Under the pieces are notes generated by a model. That model ran no database searches. It worked only from the letters and a program-made list of their open reading frames with translations, and was not told the origin of the DNA. Below are positions 9,362 through 18,298 of a DNA stretch of 64,000 nucleotides, in pieces. Position 1 is the stretch's first letter. The number at the start of each line of letters is the position of its first letter. This DNA is from Gallionella sp. (GTDB taxonomy: Bacteria > Pseudomonadota > Gammaproteobacteria > Burkholderiales > Gallionellaceae), in NCBI GenBank assembly GCA_028710525.1, contig JAQTTY010000004.1, positions 62,001-126,000 on the forward strand, given 5' to 3'. The position numbers and the translations under genes are program-made.

Positions 9362-10237
9362 ATGAAGATATTGATCTGTGGTGCTTCTGGCTTTGTTGGT
9401 AAGCACTTAGTGCAGGATCTGCGCTCCGCCGGCCATATTGTCATCAGGGGCGTGCGTACTCCTAAAGAAGAGGGAGATATAGCCATTGATTACATCAATG
9501 ATACCGATGCCGCTATCTGGATCCCTAGGCTGCAAGGAATAGAGGTAGTCATTAATGCGGTAGGCGTTCTGCGTGATAGTTCAGCTAATCCTATGCAGCG
9601 CTTACATCCCGATACGCCATTAGCCTTGTTCACCGCCTGCGCCGAGGCGGGAGTCGCGCGCATCGTACATATCTCTGCACTAGGGGTGGATAGTGGCATA
9701 CCTGTTCCCTATTTCTCTACTCGCCTAGCTACCGAGGCTGGTTTACAGGCCCTACCCTCCTCGGTTCGCACTTTATGCCTGCGACCTTCTGTGATCTACG
9801 GTGAGGATGGCGCCAGTGCGAAGATGTTCAGGCAGATGGCACATCTACCTGTGCAGTTTCTACCCATGGGAGGTGTGCAGACGCTACAACCTGTGCACAT
9901 CGATGATATCTGCGCTGCCATTTCAAATTGGTTGGCCGATCCAGATGCTCAGACTAGCTTAGTCGCTGCAGTGGGCGCTGAGGCTACTACGATGCGCGGC
10001 ATGTTAGATAGTTACAGAGCTCAACTTGGCCATAGCGCTGCTATACATATCTCTATGCCCAGACTTTTGGCTCGTATCGCAGCGTGGACGGGCGACTTCA
10101 TCCCCTCAGCACCCTTGTGCAGTGATACCTACGCGATGCTAGAGGCTGGCAATACGGCCGACTCCACGGGCTTTGTTGCACTGTTAGGACGTATGCCCCG
10201 CGCTTATACAAGTTTTATTGCAACTGATGATATTTAG
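9362..10237 (+). CDS. NAD(P)-binding SDR/NmrA-like protein
   Basis: Protein of 291 residues with an N-terminal Rossmann fold: GASGFVG (residues 7-13) is the dinucleotide site and INAVGVL and VHISALGV match the atypical SDR (NDUFA9-like or complex-I-associated) subgroup. The usual catalytic YxxxK is replaced by Tyr117-Phe-Ser-Thr-Arg121, so oxidoreductase activity is doubtful and a structural or cofactor-sensing role is possible. The family often carries a C-terminal DoxX-like membrane domain; this protein lacks it. Substrate unknown. It lies diverged from the glycine operon and about 150 bases before a two-component system on the same strand; common transcription is possible but not shown. 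Confidence 0.75.
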   Translation: MKILICGASGFVGKHLVQDLRSAGHIVIRGVRTPKEEGDIAIDYINDTDAAIWIPRLQGIEVVINAVGVLRDSSANPMQRLHPDTPLALFTACAEAGVARIVHISALGVDSGIPVPYFSTRLATEAGLQALPSSVRTLCLRPSVIYGEDGASAKMFRQMAHLPVQFLPMGGVQTLQPVHIDDICAAISNWLADPDAQTSLVAAVGAEATTMRGMLDSYRAQLGHSAAIHISMPRLLARIAAWTGDFIPSAPLCSDTYAMLEAGNTADSTGFVALLGRMPRAYTSFIATDDI

Positions 10238-10383
10238 ATTTTCCTGCTGCAAAGTTAAAGATGCGTTATTTATCTGTAAGGTAATTGTTGTCTGAATACA
10301 AATTCTCTGACTTGCTTTCCGCCTTGTCCGTGTTGATGTTATGGTATTCAATCAACCGTACTGTGAATGAAAGAATTTTATCT

Positions 10384-11073
10384 ATGCGCATACTCATCAT
10401 TGAAGACAACCGTGACTTAGCTTCCAACATGTTCGACTACTTGGAAGCTAAGGGTCATACCGTCGATGCTGCGGGCGACGGCATCACTGGCATGCATCTG
10501 GCTTTGGTTAATCATTACGATGCAATCGTTTTGGATGTGATGTTGCCTGGCATGGACGGCATCACGCTATGCAAAAAATTGCGTCACGAGGGAGGCAAGA
10601 ACACACCCATCCTGATGATTACAGCTAGAGATTCTTTGGACGACAAGATTCTCGGTTTGGAAGCTGGTGCAGACGATTATTTAGTCAAACCTTCTGAATT
10701 GAGAGAGGTTGAACTGCGACTGCGTGTTTTGAATCGTCGCGGCAGTGACAATGCTAAGAGTCAGAAACTTACTGTTGAGGACCTTATTCTGGATCCATAT
10801 GACTTTTCAGTCCGTCGTGGCGGCAAAGTTTTGGATGTCCCACCTATCCCATACAAGATACTTGAGTTGCTCATGACGCGCTCTCCGCAGGTCGTTAGTC
10901 GCGAAGATATAGAGCGTGTCGTGTGGGGAGAGAGTCGACCTGATAGTGACTCCTTGCGTGCCCATGTACATCTTTTGCGAGAGTTGATCGACAAGCCTTT
11001 TGAACGTAAGTTGCTGCGAACGATGCGTGGCTTTGGTTACCAGCTTGGTTCACTCGATGTTCCAAACACATAG
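10384..11073 (+). CDS. OmpR-family response regulator
   Basis: Protein of 229 residues starting at MRILIIEDNRDLASN; a start 33 codons upstream is rejected because it would add a stretch not found in receivers. The receiver domain (1-120) has the acidic pair Glu7-Asp8, phospho-acceptor Asp51 in VLDVMLPGMDG, and the conserved Lys in YLVKPSELREVE. The C-terminal winged helix (about 130-225) ends RAHVHLLRELIDKPFE..RTMRGFGYQL, typical of OmpR/PhoB DNA binding. Its stop overlaps the start of the histidine kinase gene by 17 bases, so the two are coupled. The next downstream gene is the Cyc2-like cytochrome. Its targets are unknown. Confidence 0.93.
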   Translation: MRILIIEDNRDLASNMFDYLEAKGHTVDAAGDGITGMHLALVNHYDAIVLDVMLPGMDGITLCKKLRHEGGKNTPILMITARDSLDDKILGLEAGADDYLVKPSELREVELRLRVLNRRGSDNAKSQKLTVEDLILDPYDFSVRRGGKVLDVPPIPYKILELLMTRSPQVVSREDIERVVWGESRPDSDSLRAHVHLLRELIDKPFERKLLRTMRGFGYQLGSLDVPNT

Positions 11074-12340
11074 CCTACGCTTTCGCGTTGCTTTCTACTT
11101 TGCGCTCCTAGGTGCCTGTCTTAGTCTGCTACTTTCGGGAGGTGTTTACTTCGCTGCCCTCAAGATTAGCGACAGGTTGATAGAAGAGACGCTACACGCT
11201 GAATTAGAGGATTCGGTGGTGCGTCATCAGCGCAATCCTGATTTCATCCCACCTGACACTCTTTCTATTAAAGGGTATGTACTTACCGACCAAGCTGTCG
11301 GTCGCGACATCCCTGATGAAATCAAATCATTACCTATCGGCACACAAAATCTCTCTTTAGATCAAGGTAACTACCGTGTGCTTGTTGAAGATAGAGGGGA
11401 TGCTCGTTATTTCCTTATGTTCGAGACCGATAGTCAACGCCAGCAAGAAGTGGAGTTACTCAACTTTCTAATTGTGTTTGCCTTAGCTATGACAGCCGCT
11501 GCAGCTGGCGTTGGATTCTGGCTGGCGTCGAGCATCATTGCGCCCGTGAGTCGCCTTGCTGAACAAGTTACTCAAGCCGAGCCTTACGACGTCAACCTTT
11601 CCCTAAGTAAATTAACTCGTAATGATGAAGTGGGCGAGCTCGCGCGTGCCTTCGATCGTTATCTGCGCCGTTTACAGGAGTTTATTGAACGTGAAAGTTA
11701 TTTCACTGCCGATGTCAGCCATGAGCTACGTACACCTCTTGCCGTAATCTTGGGTACGGTTGAGGTATTGGAGCAAGATGGTTCACTCAATGATAAGCAG
11801 CTCTTACGCATAGAGCGCATCAGACGCGCTGTTCAGGACATGATAGAACTTACTCACGCATTACTACTGATGGCGCGTGAGCATTCTTCAACGACTGTAG
11901 ATCAAAGCTGTAGTGCGGGCCTGGTGGTGAGCGACTGTGTTCTAAAGTATCAAAATCTAGTTGAAGGTCGACCCATAACGCTTAACGTCAACTTGCTTGC
12001 AAGCTTTGATCTGTATGTCGAACGACCCTTGCTTGAGATCGTGATTAGCAATCTTATACGCAACGCAGTTTTCAATACTGAGTCGGGCTCCATTTCTGTG
12101 ATTCTAGAAGCGGGGCGTCTAGTCGTTCAAGACACGGGGCATGGCATGGGCCCCGAGGAACTCGCCCATGCCATGGAACGGCATTACAAGGGGCCCTCAA
12201 GTGCTGGCTCTGGTGTCGGTTTGTCATTGGTTAAGCGTATCTGCGATCGATATTCATGGACCATATCGCTTAGTAGTCAGGAAGGACATGGTACTACTGC
12301 CGAGATTGTTTTTTCCCCTGCAACACCTGCTCTCCTCTAA
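11057..12340 (+). CDS. Sensor histidine kinase (class I, HAMP)
   Basis: Protein of 427 residues, start chosen at MFQTHSLRFRVAFYF just before the first membrane helix. Membrane helices lie at about 11-34 and 135-158, enclosing a small periplasmic sensor domain of about 100 residues that I do not recognise. It is followed by HAMP (about 157-210), HisKA with phospho-acceptor His222 in ADVSHELRTPLAV, and an HATPase domain with ISNLIRNAVFN, DTGHGMG and GSGVGLSLVKRI. It overlaps the response regulator gene by 17 bases. The sensed signal is unknown; the position directly before the Cyc2-like gene makes an envelope redox or metal signal plausible, which is inference. Confidence 0.92.
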   Translation: MFQTHSLRFRVAFYFALLGACLSLLLSGGVYFAALKISDRLIEETLHAELEDSVVRHQRNPDFIPPDTLSIKGYVLTDQAVGRDIPDEIKSLPIGTQNLSLDQGNYRVLVEDRGDARYFLMFETDSQRQQEVELLNFLIVFALAMTAAAAGVGFWLASSIIAPVSRLAEQVTQAEPYDVNLSLSKLTRNDEVGELARAFDRYLRRLQEFIERESYFTADVSHELRTPLAVILGTVEVLEQDGSLNDKQLLRIERIRRAVQDMIELTHALLLMAREHSSTTVDQSCSAGLVVSDCVLKYQNLVEGRPITLNVNLLASFDLYVERPLLEIVISNLIRNAVFNTESGSISVILEAGRLVVQDTGHGMGPEELAHAMERHYKGPSSAGSGVGLSLVKRICDRYSWTISLSSQEGHGTTAEIVFSPATPALL

Positions 12341-12541
12341 TTTTTCTCACCACTCCTCTCATTTTCATTAACGGATTTGTTGTAAAAAACACAAATTCAC
12401 AATTACTTCACACTGCATTTACGTTCGATTTACTTAGCCATTGCTAGCATCTGCCTCGTCTTAAGAAAGACGCAAGCTTTTATCGAATAGGGGTGTGCAG
12501 TTAGATACCCTACATTTTTGAAATCTCGGAGGAGAAACGCA
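12341..12541 (+). promoter_or_regulatory. Leader region of the Cyc2-like gene
   Basis: This 200-base AT-rich gap separates the kinase gene from the cytochrome-porin gene. It holds an imperfect inverted repeat at 12375-12396 (arms ATTTGTTGT and ACACAAAT) and a short hairpin at 12457-12472 (CGTCTT and AAGACG). A strong ribosome site CGGAGGAGA precedes the ATG at 12542. No confident -35/-10 pair was seen. The first repeat is a candidate operator. Confidence 0.4.
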
Positions 12542-13822
12542 ATGAAGAAAGTCGTTCTATCTTTGGCAGGTGTTTTGGCTGCTGTCGCATTCGCACCAGA
12601 AGCTTCTGCTTTGCCAGTTTTCGCACGTCAAACGGGCATGGCATGTTCTGCATGTCACTTTAACCACGCTCCGCTGCTGAACGGCTTCGGTCGCGCTTTC
12701 AAATCTGCTGGTTACAGCATGATGGGCGCTCAAGAAAAAGTTGAAGGCGAAAACCTGTCAATTCCCGATCGCGTGAACATGGCGATTCTGACTACCACTG
12801 GCTACGAAAAGATTCATGGTGGCGCTCCTGGTGCATCTCCTGGCGCATGGACTGTTCCTTCTAACGGTGGCGAACTGTCATTGTTTATGGGCGGCCGTAT
12901 AATGGACGGTTCTGGCTTCTTGGCTGAATTGGGTATGGGTGGTGCTGGCGCGGCTGTAGGCGCTGCTAAGTTGCTGTACATGCCAGAAATCACTTCTGGT
13001 ACACGTCTGGGTGTGGTTTTCGACACCAACAACGGTCAAGGTGTTGCTCACGGCTTCGAAATCTTGAACACCGGCGCGGTTAACGTACACAAGATCGCTT
13101 TGGGTCAAACTCACATCAACGTTTACTCTGCTGCTCAGTGGCTGGGTACTAACAACGCTACAACTGGCGTTTCTATCGTCGGTTTGAACGATATGGGCTT
13201 TATCAACGTGACTGCATACGACGTTGCTCCTCAAGCTATGGGCACTGGCGCTAGCCGCATGCCGCTGACTTACGCACGTGCTGCTGCTACATTCGATGCT
13301 GCTGGTTTCGATATGGCTGCTGGCGTACAACGCTGGATGGGTGTAAGTGATTCTCAGCAGTTTGGCGCCATCCAAAATGGTCTGAACCCACTTCAACCAA
13401 TTGCTATGGTTCCAGGTAACTATGATGCAACCGTGATTGACTTACAAGCTCAAGGTGACTTGGCTGGCATGTCTACTGGCCTGTACGCTTCCTACGGTTC
13501 TGCTCCTGCAAACTCAATGTTTGGCGCGGGTGATGCTGGTGTTGCTGTAGCGAATATCTTCAAGTCTACTACTCTGAACTTTGGTATGGATATGAACGTC
13601 GGTCACGAACTGATTGCACGTGCTGCGTTGCGTAAAGCGACTAACGGTGCTGACAATCTGTCTGACAATGCGATCATGGTCGGTGTAATTTACGAACTGG
13701 CTCAGAACTTTGAGTTGCATTACACACACACTAGTCAATCTGGCGCACATTGGAACGCAGTTGCAGGCGTTACACCTTTGGGCAAATCCACAGATTCTAT
13801 CGTGGCAGAAGTATTGTTCTAA
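12542..13822 (+). CDS. cyc2: Cyc2-like outer-membrane monoheme cytochrome-porin
   Basis: Protein of 426 residues. A signal peptide (cleavage likely after Ala23, ASA) leads directly into LPVFARQTGMACSACHF, with a single CXXCH heme site at Cys35-Cys38-His39, then LLNGFGRAFKSAGYSMMG. This short N-terminal cytochrome pattern followed by about 370 residues of alternating, Gly- and aromatic-rich strands ending in a terminal Phe (VAEVLF) is the layout of Cyc2, the fused cytochrome-porin used to oxidise Fe(II) at the outer membrane. Codons are dominated by GCT, GGT and GTT, which suggests high expression, and the ribosome site is strong. It has its own terminator. A related cytochrome-porin with another electron donor cannot be excluded by sequence alone. 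Confidence 0.82.
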   Translation: MKKVVLSLAGVLAAVAFAPEASALPVFARQTGMACSACHFNHAPLLNGFGRAFKSAGYSMMGAQEKVEGENLSIPDRVNMAILTTTGYEKIHGGAPGASPGAWTVPSNGGELSLFMGGRIMDGSGFLAELGMGGAGAAVGAAKLLYMPEITSGTRLGVVFDTNNGQGVAHGFEILNTGAVNVHKIALGQTHINVYSAAQWLGTNNATTGVSIVGLNDMGFINVTAYDVAPQAMGTGASRMPLTYARAAATFDAAGFDMAAGVQRWMGVSDSQQFGAIQNGLNPLQPIAMVPGNYDATVIDLQAQGDLAGMSTGLYASYGSAPANSMFGAGDAGVAVANIFKSTTLNFGMDMNVGHELIARAALRKATNGADNLSDNAIMVGVIYELAQNFELHYTHTSQSGAHWNAVAGVTPLGKSTDSIVAEVLF

Positions 13823-13835
13823 TCTAGGATAGTTT

Positions 13836-13855
13836 GAGGTCGTGCAAACGACCTC
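13836..13855 (+). other. Hairpin after the Cyc2-like gene
   Basis: Perfect stem GAGGTCGT and ACGACCTC with a four-base loop, 14 bases after the stop. It lacks a T-run and probably acts as an mRNA 3' stabiliser ahead of the true terminator 20 bases further on. Confidence 0.55.
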
Positions 13856-13876
13856 TGCCTAAACTAAGTTGAACTA

Positions 13877-13911
13877 AAAGGGGTAGAGACTAAAGTCTCT
13901 ACCCCTTTTCT
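13877..13911 (+). terminator. Intrinsic terminator of the Cyc2-like gene
   Basis: Stem GGGGTAGAGACT and AGTCTCTACCCC with a tiny loop, flanked by an A-run on the left and TTTTCTTTT on the right. It can terminate transcription from the left. The following gene on the opposite strand ends at 14028, so it may also work in reverse. Confidence 0.9.
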
Positions 13912-14027
13912 TTTGCAGTACTCTAATTAATTCTAAACTGCACCTCCATCGACACTATCAGCAAATACGCGAGCTACACACTAGCCTTACTTACAATTGG
14001 CTAGCTCATTACAACGCTGATATGGAT

Positions 14028-14972
14028 TTATTTAGAAGGGTAATACAACACCAAACGGTAGCCGTTAGGGTTCAGATCCGTGGTGTCTAGATAGAGTTCG
14101 ACGCTGATTTCGTTATTGGCTTGTAGACCCAAATCAACCTTATCCTTGGAGGGAAGATAGTCAGATGGCTTGAAGATACGTCTGGCCACAGGGCTATCTT
14201 GTCTGTCGTTAAGTGTGAGTTCGAGATTAGGGTAAGCCAAAGGATAACTGGCTCTATTACGCAACAATGCCTTCAGCGTGATATGGCGGCTATAGTTAGG
14301 GTTGGCCTCTAAGGTTGACGACTCTATGCTCATCAACTCATTGCTCTGGGGCAGTCCAACTTTGCAGTCTAAAAATTCGCAATATTGTAGCAATACGGGC
14401 TTTAGTTCAGGCTGACGGGCCGCGATCTCGGCACGGAATATGTAAGCAGCTTGAGCGATCAACAGTAAGGTGAGTGCCGCAGCAGGCACGGCCCATAACC
14501 ATCTACGCGTTGCTACTTCAGGCTGAACTTCATCTTCATCCGAATTGCCATGATGGATGCTCTCATCAATAGTGTCATCGTTATCGAGGAATATGCTGCC
14601 ATTGTCCTGCTTAGTCTGATGTACAGGGGGGCGGGGGGTGACGAAATCGAGCGCGTCTTCTTGATGTGATACATGCTCAGGAAAAACTTCGGTAACAACC
14701 TCTTCTGTGGCTGCGCCGGGTTCGGACTCAGCAAATACTTCTGGCGTGCTAAGTTCAACTTCCTCTGGAATGATAGTCTCTGTTGGTGCTTCAATCAGAT
14801 CGGCAATCACCAACTCTAGTTGAGGACTGGGTAGATCAGGAATGAAGTCCGGACGTGCATCGAAGATCTGCATGCACTTGCCACAACGCACCATGCCCTG
14901 ATGCGCTTCCAGTTGTGTGACGCCTATCTTGAAGCGCGTCTCACAATGCGGGCAACGTGTGGTTCCGTCCAT
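14028..14972 (-). CDS. Zinc-ribbon DUF3426 membrane protein
   Basis: Protein of 314 residues. The N-terminus is a zinc ribbon of the MJ0042 type, with Cys7-x-x-Cys10 and Cys30-x-x-Cys33 (CPHCETRFKI, VRCGKCMQIFDA). An acidic, low-complexity linker of about 130 residues follows, then one membrane helix near 172-192 (WAVPAAALTLLLIAQAAYIF), and a DUF3426 beta domain to the end. The topology suggests a cytoplasmic zinc finger and a periplasmic C-terminal domain. It lies nine bases after prmA on the same strand, a common betaproteobacterial arrangement. Function unknown. Confidence 0.85.
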   Translation of the reverse strand: MDGTTRCPHCETRFKIGVTQLEAHQGMVRCGKCMQIFDARPDFIPDLPSPQLELVIADLIEAPTETIIPEEVELSTPEVFAESEPGAATEEVVTEVFPEHVSHQEDALDFVTPRPPVHQTKQDNGSIFLDNDDTIDESIHHGNSDEDEVQPEVATRRWLWAVPAAALTLLLIAQAAYIFRAEIAARQPELKPVLLQYCEFLDCKVGLPQSNELMSIESSTLEANPNYSRHITLKALLRNRASYPLAYPNLELTLNDRQDSPVARRIFKPSDYLPSKDKVDLGLQANNEISVELYLDTTDLNPNGYRLVLYYPSK

Positions 14973-14981
14973 CTGGTCTAC

Positions 14982-15875
14982 CTATCGTTTCCGTCCTGAA
15001 AGACAGGACCAGCCATCCTCAAAGACAGGCTCAGCCAAATCGAACCACTCTCCGTAGATGGCCATCACATCTTCCGCCTGTTCTTGCAAGATACCAGACA
15101 ATACGATGTTGCCACCTTGCTTGGTCGCACCCGCCAACAGCGGGGCCAGCATGCGCAATGGGTTGGTCAGGATATTGGCCACGACGAGGTCGTATTCCGC
15201 TTTGGGTGCAGCATCCGGAAGGAAGAACTCGACTGCGCTCACGTGATTCGCCAAGGCATTATCGCGGCTCGCTATAACGGCCTGTTTATCCACATCCACA
15301 CCAACTGCAAAGGACGCACCAAGCTTCAATGCGGCGATGGCCAAGATGCCAGAGCCACAACCATAGTCCAGCACTGAGACGCCCTTAGCCATATGACTAT
15401 CTAACCAACGCAGACAAAGGCGGGTAGTGGGATGACTGCCTGTACCAAAGGCCAGACCGGGGTCCAGCACGATGTTGATAGCCGCAGGATCACTTGGTGT
15501 ATGCCACGTCGGCACGATCCAAAGACGCGGGGAAATGGGGATAGGTTCGAATTGCGATTGAGTGAGACGCACCCAATCATCGTCTTCCAGTGTTTCGATA
15601 CGATATACGGGAACGTTGTCCAAGCCTACTGATGTAGCGGCTCCTTGTAAGATGCCGACCACGTCCATGTCATTGTCGAACAATGCACTGATGCGATTAT
15701 GCTGCCAGACACCGGGAGGAGGTTCACCAGGTTCGCCAAAGATTGCCTGCTCATCTGGCGTATCTGCATCTGCATCTAGCAGATCGACAGATAAGGCACC
15801 TCGGTCCAACAGCGCCTCACTCAAGGCCTCAGCGTGTTCAGCATCGGTGTCTGCGATCAAGGTCAACCAAGCCAT
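14982..15875 (-). CDS. prmA: Ribosomal protein L11 methyltransferase
   Basis: Protein of 297 residues, usual for PrmA, which trimethylates several residues of ribosomal protein L11 with S-adenosylmethionine. The substrate-recognition N-terminus (ALSEALLDRGALSVDLLDAD) is followed by the methyltransferase domain with FGTGSHPTTRLCLRWL, the SAM loop VLDYGCGSGILAIAALKLGA and the catalytic-site motif VVANILTNPL. The ATG shares one base with the accC stop (TAATG), so it is coupled to the accB-accC operon. Confidence 0.96.
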   Translation of the reverse strand: MAWLTLIADTDAEHAEALSEALLDRGALSVDLLDADADTPDEQAIFGEPGEPPPGVWQHNRISALFDNDMDVVGILQGAATSVGLDNVPVYRIETLEDDDWVRLTQSQFEPIPISPRLWIVPTWHTPSDPAAINIVLDPGLAFGTGSHPTTRLCLRWLDSHMAKGVSVLDYGCGSGILAIAALKLGASFAVGVDVDKQAVIASRDNALANHVSAVEFFLPDAAPKAEYDLVVANILTNPLRMLAPLLAGATKQGGNIVLSGILQEQAEDVMAIYGEWFDLAEPVFEDGWSCLSGRKR

Positions 15876-17230
15876 TATTTGACTTTGTTACGTTCGGCTA
15901 GACGTTCTTCCAGATAGTGGATACTGGTGCCACCACGAATAAAGGCTGCGTCTTGCAACAGCTCGCGGTGCAGCGCGATGTTGGTATCGATACCTTCCAC
16001 CGCCATCTCTGACAGCGCGGTGCGCATACGAGCCATCGCTTGCTCACGCGTGTCACCGTAGGCGATCAACTTGCCTATCATCGAATCATAATGAGGAGGA
16101 ACGAAGTAGTTTGCGTATACATGCGAGTCAACACGTATGCCAGGACCACCTGGTGTATGCCAAGTGGTGATACGACCTGGCGAAGGGGTGAACTTGTAAG
16201 GATGCTCAGCGTTGATACGGCACTCGATAGCATGGCCCTTGAACTGGATGTCGCGCTGACGGAAAGGTAACTTCTCGCCTGCAGCGATACGGATCTGCTG
16301 CTGTACGATGTCGATACCGGTGATCATCTCGGTGACAGGGTGTTCAACCTGTACACGGGTATTCATCTCGATGAAGAAGAACTCGCCGTTTTCGTACAAG
16401 AACTCGAAAGTACCCGCACCGCGGTAACCAATCTTGCGACAGGCTTCGGCACAGCGCTCCCCAACCTTGTTACGCATCTTCACATCCAGCATCGGTGCGG
16501 GCGCTTCTTCCAATACCTTTTGATGACGACGCTGCATGGAACAATCTCGCTCACCCAAATATACGGCATTGCCATGTTGATCAGCCAACACTTGGATCTC
16601 GATATGGCGTGGGTTCTCGAGGAACTTTTCCATGTACACCATGGGATTGTTGAACGCCGCTTGCGCTTCGGTCTTGGTCATGGTGACCGCATTCAAGAGT
16701 GCCGCTTCGGTATGCACGACACGCATACCGCGGCCGCCACCGCCTCCAGAAGCCTTGATGATGACTGGGTAACCGATGCTGCGCGCAATCTTGATGATTT
16801 CGGCCGGATCATCCGGTAATGCGCCTTCGACACCAGGTACGCAGGGAACACCCGCCTTTTTCATGGCGATCTTGGCGCTGACCTTGTCACCCATCAGGCG
16901 TATGGTCTCGGCACGAGGGCCGATGAATACGAATCCACACTTTTCCACGCGCTCGGAGAAATCCGCATTCTCGGACAAGAAGCCGTAGCCCGGATGGATA
17001 GCTTGTGCATCGGTCACTTCAGCCGCGCTGATAATTGCGGGTATGCTCAGATAACTTTGTGAAGATGCAGCCGGTCCAATACATACTGATTCGTCGGCCA
17101 GCTTTACATATTTTGCATCTGCATCCGCTTCTGAATGCACGACCACGGTTTTGATACCGAGCTCGCGACAAGCGCGTTGTATGCGTAATGCGATTTCGCC
17201 GCGATTGGCGATTAAGATTTTTTCAAACAT
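15875..17230 (-). CDS. accC: Acetyl-CoA carboxylase, biotin carboxylase subunit
   Basis: Protein of 451 residues, full length, starting [17 protein letters not shown]; a longer start is rejected because this N-terminus is invariant. It carboxylates the biotin on AccB with ATP and bicarbonate for the first step of fatty acid synthesis. Visible parts are the N-terminal carboxylase domain, the ATP-grasp glycine loop [14 protein letters not shown], the EAPAP motif, [16 protein letters not shown] with active-site residues, and ECRINAEHP. It follows accB by about 55 bases and overlaps prmA by one base. Confidence 0.98.
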   Translation of the reverse strand: MFEKILIANRGEIALRIQRACRELGIKTVVVHSEADADAKYVKLADESVCIGPAASSQSYLSIPAIISAAEVTDAQAIHPGYGFLSENADFSERVEKCGFVFIGPRAETIRLMGDKVSAKIAMKKAGVPCVPGVEGALPDDPAEIIKIARSIGYPVIIKASGGGGGRGMRVVHTEAALLNAVTMTKTEAQAAFNNPMVYMEKFLENPRHIEIQVLADQHGNAVYLGERDCSMQRRHQKVLEEAPAPMLDVKMRNKVGERCAEACRKIGYRGAGTFEFLYENGEFFFIEMNTRVQVEHPVTEMITGIDIVQQQIRIAAGEKLPFRQRDIQFKGHAIECRINAEHPYKFTPSPGRITTWHTPGGPGIRVDSHVYANYFVPPHYDSMIGKLIAYGDTREQAMARMRTALSEMAVEGIDTNIALHRELLQDAAFIRGGTSIHYLEERLAERNKVK

Positions 17231-17285
17231 TTGTGTGGGCTCCGGGCTTGGGCGCTTGATGAAAGAACGCCGTTGCATCGTTGTA

Positions 17286-17750
17286 TTAACCAATGACGAA
17301 TAGCGGTTGACCGAATTCGACCGGTTGACCGTTCTCTACCAAGATAGCCTTGATGACACCGGCTTGATCGGAATCGATCTCGTTGAGCAGCTTCATCGCT
17401 TCGATGATGCACAATGTATCGCCACTGTTTACGTTCTGACCTACATCCACGAAAGGCTTGGAGCCCGGGGAGGCGGAACGGTAGAAGGTTCCCACCATTG
17501 GAGACTTTACGATATGGCCTTCAGCAACTGCAGGCTTGGCAGCTTCAACTGGAGCTGCCGGTGCTGCCGCAACTGCAACCGGTGCCGGAGCACTGGTCAT
17601 GATGTGTTGTGGTGCAGAGGAATACATTTGCTGACCTGCAGCGACTGTGCGCGTGATGCGTACGCGCTCCTCACCTTCACTGATCTCCAATTCGGCGATA
17701 CCAGAAGCTTCGACCAGCTCAATCAGTGTTTTCAGTTTACGTAAGTCCAT
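17286..17750 (-). CDS. accB: Biotin carboxyl carrier protein of acetyl-CoA carboxylase
   Basis: Protein of 154 residues. It carries the biotin that moves a carboxyl group between the carboxylase and transferase parts. The N-terminal helix [20 protein letters not shown] is typical, followed by an Ala/Pro linker (about 55-75) and the biotinyl domain with the site Lys120 in [11 protein letters not shown] and the [15 protein letters not shown] hairpin. GGAG lies before the ATG. Ten bases separate it from aroQ, giving the common order aroQ-accB-accC. Confidence 0.98.
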   Translation of the reverse strand: MDLRKLKTLIELVEASGIAELEISEGEERVRITRTVAAGQQMYSSAPQHIMTSAPAPVAVAAAPAAPVEAAKPAVAEGHIVKSPMVGTFYRSASPGSKPFVDVGQNVNSGDTLCIIEAMKLLNEIDSDQAGVIKAILVENGQPVEFGQPLFVIG

Positions 17751-17760
17751 TGTCCACTCC

Positions 17761-18234
17761 TTATAGTTTTTTATAACTCAGTGCATAGCGCACTGCGAAT
17801 TCGTAGCCCGATGCACCTAGGCCGGTTATGACCCCGATTGCGAGGTCGGAAAAAAATGATTCTTTGCGAAATGCTTCGCGAGCATGCACATTGGATATGT
17901 GCACCTCTATAAAAGGTATAGCGACGGCTGCCAAGGCATCGCGCAATGCAACACTGGTATGCGTAAAGGCCGCAGGATTAATCACGATAAACTGTGTACC
18001 ATCATTTCTAGCCTGATGTATACGCTCCAACAGGGCTGATTCGGCATTGCTCTGAAAGCATTGTACATCTGTGCCGTTTTTGGCGCCTAAATCCACCAAG
18101 CTGGCATTAATTTCTTCTAAAGTGACGCTTCCATACACACCTGGCTCACGCGTTCCGAGCAGATTGAGATTAGGGCCATGTAGCACCAAGATGGTGTCGA
18201 TAGGCTTGTTTTGATGTGCACTACTGGTTTTCAT
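17761..18234 (-). CDS. aroQ: 3-dehydroquinate dehydratase, type II
   Basis: Protein of 157 residues. It dehydrates 3-dehydroquinate to 3-dehydroshikimate in the shikimate pathway. Type II marks are [17 protein letters not shown] with catalytic Tyr34, [17 protein letters not shown] with His92, and [14 protein letters not shown]. The first ten residues are more hydrophilic than usual; the family normally begins just before [10 protein letters not shown], so a slightly later start cannot be excluded. It heads the aroQ-accB-accC-prmA operon. Confidence 0.96.
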   Translation of the reverse strand: MKTSSAHQNKPIDTILVLHGPNLNLLGTREPGVYGSVTLEEINASLVDLGAKNGTDVQCFQSNAESALLERIHQARNDGTQFIVINPAAFTHTSVALRDALAAVAIPFIEVHISNVHAREAFRKESFFSDLAIGVITGLGASGYEFAVRYALSYKKL

Positions 18235-18298
18235 CCGCGCAGTTTGCCGTAAATTGGGGTGATTTGTCTAGATTTTTTCGGGAGATAGCTTAGACACC

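Noticed and set aside
12878-13396. Minus-strand frame of 172 codons opposite the Cyc2-like gene
   Set aside because: Ser/Thr/His-rich shadow of a gene with strong GCT/GGT bias; no start signal.
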